A DNA stretch of 64,000 nt from Cytophagales bacterium (GCA_004293815.1 RDZD01000010.1:111375-175374), one strand, 5' to 3'. Counted from the first letter of the stretch, positions 17,033-26,901 are shown. Notes: a model not told the origin generated them from the letters alone. Numbers and translations: made by a program.

Positions 17033-19513
17033 TAATTTTTTGTAGCTTTTGTTTGAGAGTAATTTTTCTACTTCTGCTCTCAAAAATATCTTTGCCGCTT
17101 TCAAATTAAAATTACTGCGAGGAAATTTGAGCAAGATATCTTGTAAATAACGGTTTTTGATGCGGTCAATTAGCGGACGCTCAGGTCCCAATACCACTTC
17201 CTGTCCCCATTGCTTGAGCAGAGGCGCAGCAAGATCTAATGCGGCATTTTTGCAAGTGTAAAGGTCTTCATGTTTTAGAGTGAGCCTGACCACGCGCGCA
17301 AATGGCGGATAGCTGTACTTTTCACGTTCCAAAAGCTCTTGATCAAAAAATGACAAATAATCATTCTCTATCACTTTTTTAAAAACTGGGTGTTGTGGCT
17401 GCGAGGTCTGAATCAGGACATGTCCTAAACCGCTTCTGCGCCCAGCTCGCCCACTTACCTGCACTAAAAGCTGAAAAGCGCGTTCTAAAGCCCTAAAGTC
17501 AGGAAAATGCAAGAACCTGTCCATATCAAAAACACAGACCAGATTGACACGCGCAAAGTCCAAGCCTTTCGTAACCATTTGTGTACCTACAAGCACATCG
17601 GCCTTGCCCTCATCAAAATCCTGAATCACTTGCTCATATTGATGTTTGGTGTGGGTAGTGTCGCGATCCATGCGTAAAGTGCGGACAGTGGGCAGCAAGG
17701 CGGTTAAGTCTTCTTCTAGCTTTTCTGTGCCATAGCCTATATAGCTTACCTTATGACTTTTGCAGGATTTACACTCTTTGGGAGTATGCTCGTGGTGGCC
17801 GCAGTAGTGACAGCGAATTTCGTTGCTTTTTTGATGGTAAGTGAGGCTTACAGAACAGTTAATGCAACGCGGTACCCAGTTGCAGACTTCACATTCTAAA
17901 TAAGGTGCAAAACCCCGTCTGTTCTGAAATAGTATGACTTGCTCTTGACGCTCTATAGCCGTTTCTATACTTGATAAAACTTTTAGAGTAAATTGCTCAC
18001 GCATTTGTTTTTGCTGGCGTGCTTCTTTTAAGTCAATAAGCTCTATACGTGGTACTTTGGCCTCTGAGTAACGAACCAAGAGTTTGACCAGTCCATACTG
18101 ACCTTTCTGAGCTAAAAAATAGCTTTCCAAAGAAGGTGTGGCAGAACCCAAAAGCACCTTGCCTTTGTGCATACTAGCCAATACCATAGCCAAATCTCGC
18201 GCATTGTAGCGTGGAGAAGGCTCATATTGTTTGTAAGAGCTGTCGTGCTCCTCGTCTATAATAATCAAATTCAAATTATAGAAAGGCAGAAAAATACCCG
18301 AGCGTACTGCTAGTACAAAGTCGTAAAGACCATCTTTGACACCCTGCCAAATCTCATAACGCTCATTTTCGGTGAGACGAGAGTGATAAACGCCCATTTT
18401 ATTGCCAAAAATTTTGCGTAAGCGAATCACCATTTGTGTGGTGAGAGCTATTTCTGGCAATAACAAAAGCACTTGACTACCACCTGCTAGAGCCTGCATG
18501 ATCAAATCTATATAAACTTCGGTTTTACCGCTGCCTGTAACGCCATGAAGAAGCACAGCAGATTTGGTCTGAAAATGTGTTAAAATTTCATCGCGAACCA
18601 CTGCCTGCTCAGGCGTAAGCGCGGGGCGGGGAGCTTCTACAGCCCCTTGATTTTGACGCAAAATATGCTCAGAAAATTCTTCAAAAATCCCATTTTTTAA
18701 CATTGTCTGCAATGAAGAAAAAGAGATTTGTTCAGCGAGCTCCATATGTTTGTCCACAAATGCATTTTTGGGCGCACCTTCCGAATTCAAGGCCGGATTG
18801 TCTAACACTGGAACCAAAGACAAATAGCGCAATAAAACTCTTTCTTGTTTAGGCTTGTTGGCAAGCGAAACGAGTAGCTCTTGCAGCGCGTGGCGTTGCA
18901 CATAGTTCTGCGCAAGACGCACTTTTTTGATGTACTTGGGCTTATATTTTTCTTTTACTTCTTCAAAAGTAATGATGGCCTCGCGGCTAATGAGCGATTT
19001 GAGCAATTTATGGATATTTTTTTGATCCACCAGCTCAAAAATATCATCTAAAGTAAGTGTTCCGCGAGTTTTGAGCGTATCCAAAATAAGTTGCTCTTTG
19101 TCAGAAATAGCTTCTTGAGCCTGTGGAAGATTTTCAAAATCTGGATTAGCTTCAATGCGGGTGGTGCTGCTAAGTTTGAGCGCGGAGGGGAGTGCTACAT
19201 TCATCACCTCGCCTATATAGCAAAGATAATATTCTGCAGTCCATTGCCAAAAATCTAGGTGTAAAGGCAGTAAAATGGGGTGCTCATCAAGAAGCTCCAA
19301 CACATATTTGGCTGCGTAGTCCTGAGGGGGATTGCTGTGGATACTCACCACAAGAGCGGTCATAACTCGCCTACGTCCAAATTGCACCATCACGCGTGTG
19401 CCCTTCCTGATATAGTTGTTCAGTTCAAAGGGTAGGCGGTAGGTAAAAGTAGCGGGTAAGGGCAAGGGTAGAATAACATCTACGTAGAGCGTAGTTTGCT
19501 GAGCGTCAAGCAT
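17003..19513 (-). CDS. priA: Primosomal replication restart helicase PriA
   Basis: 836 residues from the ATG at 19513 (MLDAQQTTLYVDVILPLPLPATFTYRLP); a longer frame begins at 19564 but its start looks unlike the family. PriA recognises stalled forks and reloads the replicative helicase. The N-terminal DNA-binding part is followed by superfamily 2 helicase motifs: Walker A GVTGSGKTEV (near 325), DEEHDSSYK (near 418), GSATPSLES, and a C-terminal QVSGRAGRR. Eight zinc-binding cysteines occur in two groups between them (CEVCNWVPRCINC and CHYCGHHEHTPKECKSC). Length matches Bacteroidota PriA. The final ten or so codons overlap the terminator hairpin of the convergent operon. Confidence 0.97.
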   Translation of the reverse strand: MLDAQQTTLYVDVILPLPLPATFTYRLPFELNNYIRKGTRVMVQFGRRRVMTALVVSIHSNPPQDYAAKYVLELLDEHPILLPLHLDFWQWTAEYYLCYIGEVMNVALPSALKLSSTTRIEANPDFENLPQAQEAISDKEQLILDTLKTRGTLTLDDIFELVDQKNIHKLLKSLISREAIITFEEVKEKYKPKYIKKVRLAQNYVQRHALQELLVSLANKPKQERVLLRYLSLVPVLDNPALNSEGAPKNAFVDKHMELAEQISFSSLQTMLKNGIFEEFSEHILRQNQGAVEAPRPALTPEQAVVRDEILTHFQTKSAVLLHGVTGSGKTEVYIDLIMQALAGGSQVLLLLPEIALTTQMVIRLRKIFGNKMGVYHSRLTENERYEIWQGVKDGLYDFVLAVRSGIFLPFYNLNLIIIDEEHDSSYKQYEPSPRYNARDLAMVLASMHKGKVLLGSATPSLESYFLAQKGQYGLVKLLVRYSEAKVPRIELIDLKEARQQKQMREQFTLKVLSSIETAIERQEQVILFQNRRGFAPYLECEVCNWVPRCINCSVSLTYHQKSNEIRCHYCGHHEHTPKECKSCKSHKVSYIGYGTEKLEEDLTALLPTVRTLRMDRDTTHTKHQYEQVIQDFDEGKADVLVGTQMVTKGLDFARVNLVCVFDMDRFLHFPDFRALERAFQLLVQVSGRAGRRSGLGHVLIQTSQPQHPVFKKVIENDYLSFFDQELLEREKYSYPPFARVVRLTLKHEDLYTCKNAALDLAAPLLKQWGQEVVLGPERPLIDRIKNRYLQDILLKFPRSNFNLKAAKIFLRAEVEKLLSNKSYKKLSMVLDVDFV

Positions 19514-19584
19514 TGTATCAGAAAAACAGCGAAGAGAATAGGCAACACAACATACTGCAAACACAACACAGTCAGCAAAGCTAG

Positions 19585-19619
19585 ATAAAAAAAGTAAGTT
19601 TACAAAAAATGACTTACTT
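19585..19619 (-). terminator. Terminator after fabH
   Basis: On the minus strand, arms AAGTAAGT (19612-19619 read in reverse) and ACTTACTT are followed by a run of seven T. It lies 44 bases after the fabH stop and separates it from priA. Confidence 0.7.
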
Positions 19620-19662
19620 GTCTAGGTACGAAGGTGACCCTAAAAATGATTCACAAGACAGA

Positions 19663-20664
19663 CTAGTTAGTATGGTCAATTGCCCACTTCAAATAAATCG
19701 CGCCCCATGTAAAACCGCCACCAAAAGCCACTAATAGCAAATTGTCACCTTTTTTGAAAAGATGTCTATGATCCCACATACAGAGAGGAATCGTCCCACT
19801 GGTTGTGTTGCCATATCGGTGGATGTTGATAAGTACTTTATCCAAAGGCAGTCCTAAACGTCCTGCTGTAGACTCTATGATGCGGCGATTCGCTTGGTGA
19901 GGCACTAGATAGGCAATGTCTTCATGTGTCAGGTTGTTGCGCAACATGACGCGCTGAGCTACTTCAGACATATTCTGAACAGCATTTTTGAAAACTGCTG
20001 CACCGTGCTGAGTTACGAAATGCTCTCTTCTGTTTACTGTTTCCGCAGTGGGCGGATAGCGGCTGCCACCAGCTTTCATGTAGAGAAACTCCTGTCCCGC
20101 GCCATCTGAGCAGAGTTGAGCATCTTGAAGACCTAAGCCCTCCTCATTAGGTTCTAAGAGCACTGCCCCCACACCATCACCAAAAATGACACAAGTTGTT
20201 CTGTCTTGATAATCTAAAATAGAGGACATTTTATCACCACCTAGTACCAAAACCTTTTTAGCAAAGCCACTTTCAATATACTGAGCACCCGTAGTGAGAG
20301 CATAAATGAAACCTGAGCAAGCTGCTTGAAGATCAAAGCCAAAGGCATTTGTGGCTCCTATACCATGCGACACCAAGTTAGCGGTGGCAGGAAAAAGCAT
20401 ATCAGGCGTGGTGGTAGCCATAATCACTAAGTTGATGTCCTTGGGGTCTGTGTTGGTCTTTTCCAACAACCCTTGGGCAGCTTTGACAGCCATAAAAGAA
20501 GTGCCCAAGCCTTCGCCCTTCAGAATTCGCCTTTCCTTAATCCCTGTCCTTTCAATAATCCACTCGTCTGTGGTGTCTACAATAATTTCTAACTCCTTGT
20601 TAGTAAGGATATATTCGGGCACATAACCGTGTATGCCCGTGATTGCCGCTTTAATCTTCCCCAT
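19663..20664 (-). CDS. fabH: 3-oxoacyl-ACP synthase III (KAS III, FabH)
   Basis: 333 residues. FabH condenses acetyl-CoA or a branched acyl-CoA with malonyl-ACP to start fatty acid synthesis. The catalytic triad is visible as Cys116 (DLQAACSGF), His256 (VPHQANRR) and Asn286 (RYGNTTSG); the C-terminus FGGGFTWGAIYLKW is typical. All family landmarks are present and the length is normal. The usual neighbours (plsX, rpmF, efp) are absent; the gene stands alone between mreB and priA with its own terminator. Confidence 0.96.
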   Translation of the reverse strand: MGKIKAAITGIHGYVPEYILTNKELEIIVDTTDEWIIERTGIKERRILKGEGLGTSFMAVKAAQGLLEKTNTDPKDINLVIMATTTPDMLFPATANLVSHGIGATNAFGFDLQAACSGFIYALTTGAQYIESGFAKKVLVLGGDKMSSILDYQDRTTCVIFGDGVGAVLLEPNEEGLGLQDAQLCSDGAGQEFLYMKAGGSRYPPTAETVNRREHFVTQHGAAVFKNAVQNMSEVAQRVMLRNNLTHEDIAYLVPHQANRRIIESTAGRLGLPLDKVLINIHRYGNTTSGTIPLCMWDHRHLFKKGDNLLLVAFGGGFTWGAIYLKWAIDHTN

Positions 20665-20997
20665 CTGTGTTGGTAGTTGTATCTATATTTTGTGCGAAAT
20701 GTAGCAAACATCTTTGAATCCTCCAGCAAAGTGTAAATCTATCTCCAAAAAAAGTCTTTTTAATTTACTTTTTTATCTTGTTAAATCCTTGCGCACTTTG
20801 ATAAATTGTATAAAAGTTTTTTTGATGTTTTAAACATTTTAAGTATTTTCTGCTAAAATATATCATGATTTGCACAAAAAAGTTATTAGCTTTGCACTCT
20901 AATTTTTGGATTGCTTAGTATTCATACAAACCTCAATGAGGTATCACACATATAATGAGCATTTTGGAAACAAACATTTCTGAAATGCAAAAACAAC
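20665..20997. other. Intergenic region between divergent fabH and mreB
   Basis: AT-rich. It holds one good -7 box for mreB, TAGCTTTG at 20887-20894 (no TTG at 19 bases, though ATG occupies that place), and nothing else I can support. A 5' leader of about 95 bases before mreB follows from that position. Confidence 0.45.
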
Positions 20998-22023
20998 ATG
21001 AACATCACAGAATGGTTTACGAGTGATATTGCCATAGACCTAGGTACAGCCAATACGCTCATTATACATAAGGGTAAAATTGTAGTAGAAGAGCCTTCTA
21101 TTATCGCCATGAACAAACGCACCAACAAGGTCATTGCGATTGGCACTAAGGCTCTACAAATGCACGAAAAAACCCATGAAGATATTCGCACCATACGCCC
21201 CCTGCGCGATGGGGTTATTGCAGATTTTGGAGCTGCCCGACAAATGATTAAAGGGCTTATTGGTATGCTTGACTTGGGCAACAGGCTTTTTAGCCCGTCT
21301 CACCGCATTGTCATTTGCATCCCTTCAGGCATTACAGAGGTAGAAAAACGCGCTGTAAAAGAATCGGCAGAGCAAGCAGGCGCAAAGGAAGTATTTATGA
21401 TCAAAGAACCCATCGCAGCTGCACTCGGCATAGGTATTGATATTGAGCAACCTATGGGAAGTATGGTGGTAGATATTGGGGGAGGTACTACTGAAATAGC
21501 CGTTATTGCACTTTCGGGTATTGTTTGTGACCAATCTATTCGTACGGCTGGTGATATTTTTAACCGCGATATTTTGGAATATATGCGCCGCCAGCACAAC
21601 TTGCTTGTGGGCGAACGTTCCGCTGAGGCTGTTAAAAAAGGCGTTGGTTCGGCTATCTCAGAGTTAGACAATCCGCCAGAAGATTACGAGATACGTGGCC
21701 GCGACTTGATGACAGGTATCCCAAAAGTTGTCAAGGTGTCTTACAGCGAAATTGCCTTTGCTATTGACAAATCTATTTCTAAAATTGAAGAGGCTGTTCT
21801 CAAAGCGTTGGAGGTAACTCCTCCCGAGTTGGCTGCAGATATCTATGAGCGAGGCATTTACCTTACTGGTGGCGGCGCACTTTTGCGCGGCTTAGACAAA
21901 CGCCTCTCGCTCAAAACCAAACTGCCCATACACGTAGCGGATGATCCTCTGCGCGCAGTTGTACGGGGTACAGCTATCGCCCTAGGCTCACCTAAGCGGT
22001 ACAGAGCCGTTTTGATGTCTTAA
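20998..22023 (+). CDS. mreB: Rod shape-determining actin homologue MreB
   Basis: 341 residues. MreB forms membrane-bound filaments that guide the elongation machinery of the cell wall. Actin-fold ATP-binding motifs are visible: DIAIDLGTANTLI (phosphate 1), VVDIGGGTTEIAVIALSG (phosphate 2) and IYLTGGGALLRGLDKRL (adenosine). IVICIPSGITEVEKRAV and KEPIAAALGIGIDIEQPMG are typical MreB segments. Its N-terminus, MNITEWFTSDIAIDLG, begins with the amphipathic helix used for membrane contact. Unlike the usual arrangement it is not followed by mreC, mreD, mrdA or rodA; a CcmE-like gene follows. Confidence 0.96.
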   Translation: MNITEWFTSDIAIDLGTANTLIIHKGKIVVEEPSIIAMNKRTNKVIAIGTKALQMHEKTHEDIRTIRPLRDGVIADFGAARQMIKGLIGMLDLGNRLFSPSHRIVICIPSGITEVEKRAVKESAEQAGAKEVFMIKEPIAAALGIGIDIEQPMGSMVVDIGGGTTEIAVIALSGIVCDQSIRTAGDIFNRDILEYMRRQHNLLVGERSAEAVKKGVGSAISELDNPPEDYEIRGRDLMTGIPKVVKVSYSEIAFAIDKSISKIEEAVLKALEVTPPELAADIYERGIYLTGGGALLRGLDKRLSLKTKLPIHVADDPLRAVVRGTAIALGSPKRYRAVLMS

Positions 22024-22151
22024 AAGGGCATTTACTCTTTTCAGTTGTTTTTCTTTGTAGTTAGCGTTTTGCACCTTAATTTTGCGCTCTCTTAGTTGTT
22101 TACTCAGAGGGAATCATTTGCAATATTGTTCATAAACAAAATAAAACAGCA

Positions 22152-22574
22152 GTGAAACTATCCTATATTATTGGCCTAGTGGTGGTGGCTGTGGCCATGA
22201 CCATTGTTATAGCTTCTGCAGACGATGCCAGCGAATACGTTGATTTTGCCACCGCCCAAGAAATGGCGGCAGAAGGAGACGATGACAAGGTGCATGTGGT
22301 GGGGGAACTTACCAAAAATACGCAAGGCGAAATCATCAATATTGAGTATGATCCGCTTAAAGATCCAAACTTTTTGGCTTTTATGCTCAAAGATGACAAA
22401 GCTAAGGTTCAAAGAGTGATTTGTAGCAATCCACCGCCAAACATGAGCGACTTCAAACGCTCTGAAAAAGTGGTAATTATTGGACACTATAACACACAAA
22501 ATGTGTTTGAGGCAGAAGAAATTCTCTTGAAATGCCCTTCGAAGTATGAGGAAAAAGAGTTGGCGATGAACTAA
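22152..22574 (+). CDS. ccmE: CcmE-like periplasmic haem chaperone with CxxxY motif
   Basis: 140 residues starting at GTG (22152). An N-terminal membrane helix (about 4-22) anchors a small OB-fold domain: DKVHVVGELTKN, FMLKDDKAKVQRVICSNPPPNMSDF, KVVIIGHYNTQNVFEAEEILLKCPSKYEEKE. CcmE carries haem covalently and passes it to the cytochrome c assembly machinery. The classical HxxxY haem-attachment site is here Cys128-P-S-K-Tyr132, matching the known CxxxY variant. No other ccm gene is in the window. It follows mreB by 128 bases, so cotranscription is possible but unproved. Confidence 0.8.
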   Translation: MKLSYIIGLVVVAVAMTIVIASADDASEYVDFATAQEMAAEGDDDKVHVVGELTKNTQGEIINIEYDPLKDPNFLAFMLKDDKAKVQRVICSNPPPNMSDFKRSEKVVIIGHYNTQNVFEAEEILLKCPSKYEEKELAMN

Positions 22575-22589
22575 CAAAAATTTAATAAA

Positions 22590-22637
22590 AAAAAATGCCC
22601 CTTGGTTGAGCTGAAATGCAAACAAGGGGCATTTTTT
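22590..22637. terminator. Bidirectional terminator between ccmE and the hydrolase gene
   Basis: Arms at 22590-22604 and 22623-22637 (GCCCCTTG and CAAGGGGC, extended by A and T runs) give a GC-rich stem with T tails on both strands, as expected between convergent genes. Confidence 0.9.
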
Positions 22638-22661
22638 GTGATTCAAAAGTCTTTCAGCAAT

Positions 22662-24014
22662 TTACTTGTTGGCCTGCTTTTGAACAAAAGAGGCAATATC
22701 CTGCGCCACTTCTAAAGGCATATTCGTTACGTTGTAGTACTCTGTTGGTGTACTGCGACCCTCGCCCTCCATAAAAAGGTGGTTAAGTTTTTCGTAGATT
22801 TTGAAAGCGGCTTTCTTGTTATCTTTCAAAAGATTTTTGTAAGTTTCTACTTCAGTATAGGGCACTTGATAGTCGCGCCTCCCTTGTAAAACTAGCACAG
22901 GCTTGGTCTGATAAGCCGTTACGTCTTGGGCTAGTTGGAGTTTGCTCAGAGAGAGCCAGTAGTTGATGGGTAAGCCCAGCGGAAGATCTTTAGAAAAATC
23001 AGTTGTTTTCTGAGCGTTATTTTTGACATTTTGGACTTGTTCGGTCATAATCTTGATGCCAAGAACGGCATTTTGCGAGCTGTCATTGGCTGAAAGATAG
23101 GCCACTTGTTCAAGAATCAAATCTTCTAAGGGTCTCACAGTACCTGCCAGAAGAATCATTCCTGCTTCTTTCTTGTAATTTTTTAGAATAACAGGGGCAA
23201 GCATCGCACCAAGGCTATGGCCAAGCAGGTAGATCTGCTTTTTGTCTACATTTTCAAGATTTTCAGTTGTTTTAAGTGCTTTAATCGCATCAGAAATCAC
23301 CTCATCTTCCACTGTCAGCTTTTCTAAATCTTTGGTTACAAAATTGGGGTAGGCTTTTGTGCGTTTGGTGTAGCGCAAACTTCCCACACCCTGAGCCGCC
23401 AAACCTACCGCCAAATCGCGAAAGAGCTTAGTAGAATAAATGGTCTCGTCATAGTCGTTAGGCCCAGAACCATGCACAAACACTAAGACAGGGACATTTT
23501 TCTTGCCCTTGGGCATAGTTAGAATAGCAGGTAGCTCAAAAGATTCATTTTTAATAGTCAAAGCAGTTTCTGTATAGACATTGGGGTTGTCATATACAGG
23601 TTTTGTGTATTTAGAGGCGGGGTCTTGACCACCTTGAGTGAGCGGTTTGAGAAAAAAGCCTACAACTTCGTTTTTATTGTTTACATTGACCACAAAACCG
23701 TATCCAGTGCGCTCAAACAAACAAGGAAGAAACACCTCTGTAAACTCGGGCTTGGTGGTTGAGGTACTTGCTTCAGTGCGCACGAGCTTGCCAAATTGAG
23801 TAGCGAGATCTGCTTGAATTTTATTGAGTTTACTTCCGCTCACATATACACGCATGAGGCTGTCGCCAAGATTGAGACAGGTGGTTGTATCGCGTTCCCA
23901 AAAAGACTTAAAGAACAAGCCTGCGTGTATTTCTGGCGTATTTTGGGCTTGTGAGGCTCCGCTGGCAAGTAGGCACAAGAGAAGGAGTAAACTGAAAAGT
24001 AGGTGTTTTTTCAT
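22662..24014 (-). CDS. Exported alpha/beta hydrolase with an N-terminal DUF3887-like domain
   Basis: 450 residues with a signal peptide (about 1-23). The first 125 residues resemble the DUF3887 module that precedes many exported hydrolases. The alpha/beta hydrolase domain follows, with the oxyanion segment HGSGPNDYDET at 181-191, nucleophile Ser267 (GHSLGA), acid Asp381 (LQGRRDYQVP) and His412 (KLNHLFMEG). It probably acts on an ester or short peptide in the periplasm; the substrate is unknown. It is convergent with ccmE and ends at a shared terminator. Confidence 0.88.
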   Translation of the reverse strand: MKKHLLFSLLLLLCLLASGASQAQNTPEIHAGLFFKSFWERDTTTCLNLGDSLMRVYVSGSKLNKIQADLATQFGKLVRTEASTSTTKPEFTEVFLPCLFERTGYGFVVNVNNKNEVVGFFLKPLTQGGQDPASKYTKPVYDNPNVYTETALTIKNESFELPAILTMPKGKKNVPVLVFVHGSGPNDYDETIYSTKLFRDLAVGLAAQGVGSLRYTKRTKAYPNFVTKDLEKLTVEDEVISDAIKALKTTENLENVDKKQIYLLGHSLGAMLAPVILKNYKKEAGMILLAGTVRPLEDLILEQVAYLSANDSSQNAVLGIKIMTEQVQNVKNNAQKTTDFSKDLPLGLPINYWLSLSKLQLAQDVTAYQTKPVLVLQGRRDYQVPYTEVETYKNLLKDNKKAAFKIYEKLNHLFMEGEGRSTPTEYYNVTNMPLEVAQDIASFVQKQANK

Positions 24015-24168
24015 GTTATTTCAGACGATAAATTTTGGGTTAGAAAATCCAGATATACCCACAAAGAAATAATAATTCTTTGAAAGAACAGCTTTATGAT
24101 ACGTCTTATGCTCAGAAAATGTTGCGCCCACTTAAGTTAAGCGCCTCGCCGCCGAATGATATTTTTTG

Positions 24169-24200
24169 TTTGATTCTGTCCTAAATTTTATCTATTTTTG
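24169..24200 (+). promoter_or_regulatory. Probable promoter of parC
   Basis: TTTG at 24169-24172 and TATTTTTG at 24193-24200 are 20 bases apart, one more than the consensus. The start of parC is 56 bases downstream of the -7 box. Confidence 0.6.
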
Positions 24201-24255
24201 CAGCCTTTGAGTCCGTAAAACCCGCAAAAATAAAAGCTAATCCAAATTTAGCAAT

Positions 24256-26775
24256 ATGCAAATACATGATAATCAGTCTAATGGTGATTTTCTGCATGAT
24301 ACACCGCCTGTTCAGGGCATGTATGAAAGTTGGTTCTTGGACTACGCTTCGTATGTTATCTTGGATCGTGCCATTCCCCACGTTTTGGATGGTTTAAAGC
24401 CCGTACAAAGGAGAATTCTGTTTGCCATGAATGAAATGGACGACGGACGATATCATAAAGTGGCTAACATCATAGGGCAGACTATGCAGTTTCACCCACA
24501 TGGCGATGCCTCTATTGGCGACGCGCTCGTACACATTGGTCAGAAAGATTTGCTCATAGATACACAAGGCAACTGGGGTGATTACCGAACAGGCGACTCT
24601 GCCGCTGCCCCCCGCTACATTGAGGCGCGTCTCTCGAAGTTTGCCTTGGAGGTGCTCTTTAATGCAGATACTACACAGTGGCAGCAGTCTTATGATGGTC
24701 GTAAAAAAGAACCTATCACGCTGCCCGTCAAGTTTCCGCTTTTATTGGCGCAGGGAGTGGAAGGTATAGCCGTGGGGCTTTCTACCAAAATTCTACCACA
24801 TAACTTCAATGAATTGATAGAAGCCTCTATAGCTTGTCTGAAAGGTGAGGAACCTAATTTGCTGCCCGATTTCCAAACAGCTGGTCTGGCTGATTTTAGC
24901 CTTTACAATGGTGGTATGCGCGGTGGAAAGGTAAGAGTGCGAGCCAAAATAGAAGAGCTAGATAAAAAAACACTAGTAATCAAGGAAATACCTTATGGCA
25001 CTACCACAGAGGGTATCAAAGAGAGTATTGTAAAGGCGGCAGATGCAGGCAAGATAAAAATCAAAAAAGTATTGGACAACACCGCCAAAGATATAGAACT
25101 GGCTATACAGCTTATTCCTGGCACTTCTACAGATGTTACGATGAGCGCGCTTTATGCTTTTACCGATTGCGAAGTGTCCATTTCTCCCAACGCTTGTGTA
25201 ATTATTGATAATAAGCCTCATTTTACCACAGTCAATGAACTCTTAAAGGTATCTACTGAAAGCACTAAAAATTTACTCAAGGCAGAGCTAACCATCAAAC
25301 GCAACGAGCTTAAAGAAAAATTGCTATTTGCATCTTTGGAACGAATTTTTATCGAATATGGTATTTATCGCCTCATAGAAGAGGCTGGAACTTGGGAGGA
25401 AGTCATCCGTGTGATTACGGAAGGGGTTGCGCCTTATACCAAAGACTTTTATCGTCCAGTTACTGAAGAGGACATTGTGCGCCTAACCGAAATCAAAATC
25501 AAGCGCATTTCTAAGTATGATGCCTTCAAAGCAGAAGACCTGATACAAAAGCTCAACGCTGATCTGAGAGAAGTGGAGCGTCATCTGGCTGATATAGTGG
25601 CTTATACCATTCGCTACTTTTCGGAACTCAAGACTAAGTATGGCAAAGATCGTCTGCGCCAAACTAAGATTATGGCTTTTGATACCATACAAGCGGCGGC
25701 GGTGGTGGCCAACAATGCCAAGCTTTATGTTAATCGCAAAGAAGGCTTTGTGGGCATGTCGCTCAAAAAGGATGAATTAGTCTGTGATTGTTCTGATATT
25801 GATGACATTGTTGTGTTTTTAGCAGATGGCACCTGCCAGATTTCGAAGATTGCTGACAAGCTCTTTGTGGGCAAAGACATCATCCATGTAGGTATTTATC
25901 GCAAAAATGACGAGAGAATGGTCTATCACTTGGCTTATTTAGAACCTCAGAGTGGTAGGACTTACGTTAAACGCTTTCAGATGCAGGGCATTACGCGCGA
26001 CCGTCCTTATAAGCTTGCCAGTGAAGATGCTCATTCTAAGGTATATCACTTTAGCGCGAATCCAAATGGGGAAAGTGAAATAATCACAGTTTATTTATCG
26101 CCAAATTGCAAGGCTAAAAATAAGATTTTTGATTTTGATTTTGCGGATCTTGATATCAAAGGCCGTAACTCACAGGGCAATATTTTGACCAAATATCCCG
26201 TGAAGCGCATCAAACTCAAAAGCAAAGGACGAACCACGCTTGATGCCGTTGAAATTTTTTATGACGTGAATGTGGGAACTCTCAATAAAGACAAAATGGG
26301 TAAGTCCTTGGGTAGATTTGAAGGCGAAGACCAGATTTTAGTCATTTATAAAAGCGGCGACTACGAACTCACAAATCATGAACTGACCAACCGTTATGAG
26401 GCTGATAAAGTGTTAGTTATAGAAAAAATGAAGCCCGAAACAACCATTTCGGCCATTTACTATGATGCAGAGGACAAACTATATTATCTCAAGCGTTTCA
26501 AAATAGAGACCAACACTCTAGCCAAAAAATTTAATTTCATAGGTGGTAATCCTAAATCTATGCTAACAGCAGTCAGCACGCTGATAGAGGCAGAGGTAGA
26601 GGTGTCAAGTCCAGGCGCGGTGGGGCGTGTACATACGAGACGTTTTAGTTTGAGTAGTTTCGAAGAGGTGAAAGGCTGGAAAGCTATAGGCCGAAAGCTA
26701 GACGAAAAAATTCTTACACAGGTGCAGTTCAGAGCCACAGAAGCCGAAGAAGATGTTACCGAAAAACTATTTTAG
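24256..26775 (+). CDS. parC: DNA topoisomerase IV subunit A
   Basis: 839 residues. ParC is the DNA-cutting subunit that, with ParE, unlinks daughter chromosomes. Tyr121 in AAPRYIEARLSKF is the residue that forms the DNA bond; DGLKPVQRRILFAM (45-58) and FHPHGDASIGDALV (79-92) are typical. The C-terminal DNA-wrapping domain has beta-propeller repeats (for example ILTKYPVKRIKLKSKGRTTLDA), and I find no GyrA-box (QRRGGKG), which argues for ParC over GyrA. No parE gene is next to it, so the two subunits are encoded apart. Confidence 0.9.
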   Translation: MQIHDNQSNGDFLHDTPPVQGMYESWFLDYASYVILDRAIPHVLDGLKPVQRRILFAMNEMDDGRYHKVANIIGQTMQFHPHGDASIGDALVHIGQKDLLIDTQGNWGDYRTGDSAAAPRYIEARLSKFALEVLFNADTTQWQQSYDGRKKEPITLPVKFPLLLAQGVEGIAVGLSTKILPHNFNELIEASIACLKGEEPNLLPDFQTAGLADFSLYNGGMRGGKVRVRAKIEELDKKTLVIKEIPYGTTTEGIKESIVKAADAGKIKIKKVLDNTAKDIELAIQLIPGTSTDVTMSALYAFTDCEVSISPNACVIIDNKPHFTTVNELLKVSTESTKNLLKAELTIKRNELKEKLLFASLERIFIEYGIYRLIEEAGTWEEVIRVITEGVAPYTKDFYRPVTEEDIVRLTEIKIKRISKYDAFKAEDLIQKLNADLREVERHLADIVAYTIRYFSELKTKYGKDRLRQTKIMAFDTIQAAAVVANNAKLYVNRKEGFVGMSLKKDELVCDCSDIDDIVVFLADGTCQISKIADKLFVGKDIIHVGIYRKNDERMVYHLAYLEPQSGRTYVKRFQMQGITRDRPYKLASEDAHSKVYHFSANPNGESEIITVYLSPNCKAKNKIFDFDFADLDIKGRNSQGNILTKYPVKRIKLKSKGRTTLDAVEIFYDVNVGTLNKDKMGKSLGRFEGEDQILVIYKSGDYELTNHELTNRYEADKVLVIEKMKPETTISAIYYDAEDKLYYLKRFKIETNTLAKKFNFIGGNPKSMLTAVSTLIEAEVEVSSPGAVGRVHTRRFSLSSFEEVKGWKAIGRKLDEKILTQVQFRATEAEEDVTEKLF

Positions 26776-26901
26776 AAAGCTATTACCCTGCATTTGAACG
26801 TGCACTAAAGCCCGTTAAGCAGAATGATAGCTTGTACGCGCAAGCCATTTCTGTTCCTCTGGGTACGCCGAAAAATAAAATCTAAAAAAGACTTTAAAAC
26901 G

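Noticed and set aside
22176..22646. 156-residue minus-strand frame over ccmE
   Set aside because: It runs across the bidirectional terminator and is antisense to a convincing CcmE-like protein.
24256..26775. Calling this gene gyrA
   Set aside because: I find no GyrA-box motif in the C-terminal domain, and the short insert-free layout fits ParC better. Confusion is still possible without a second copy to compare.
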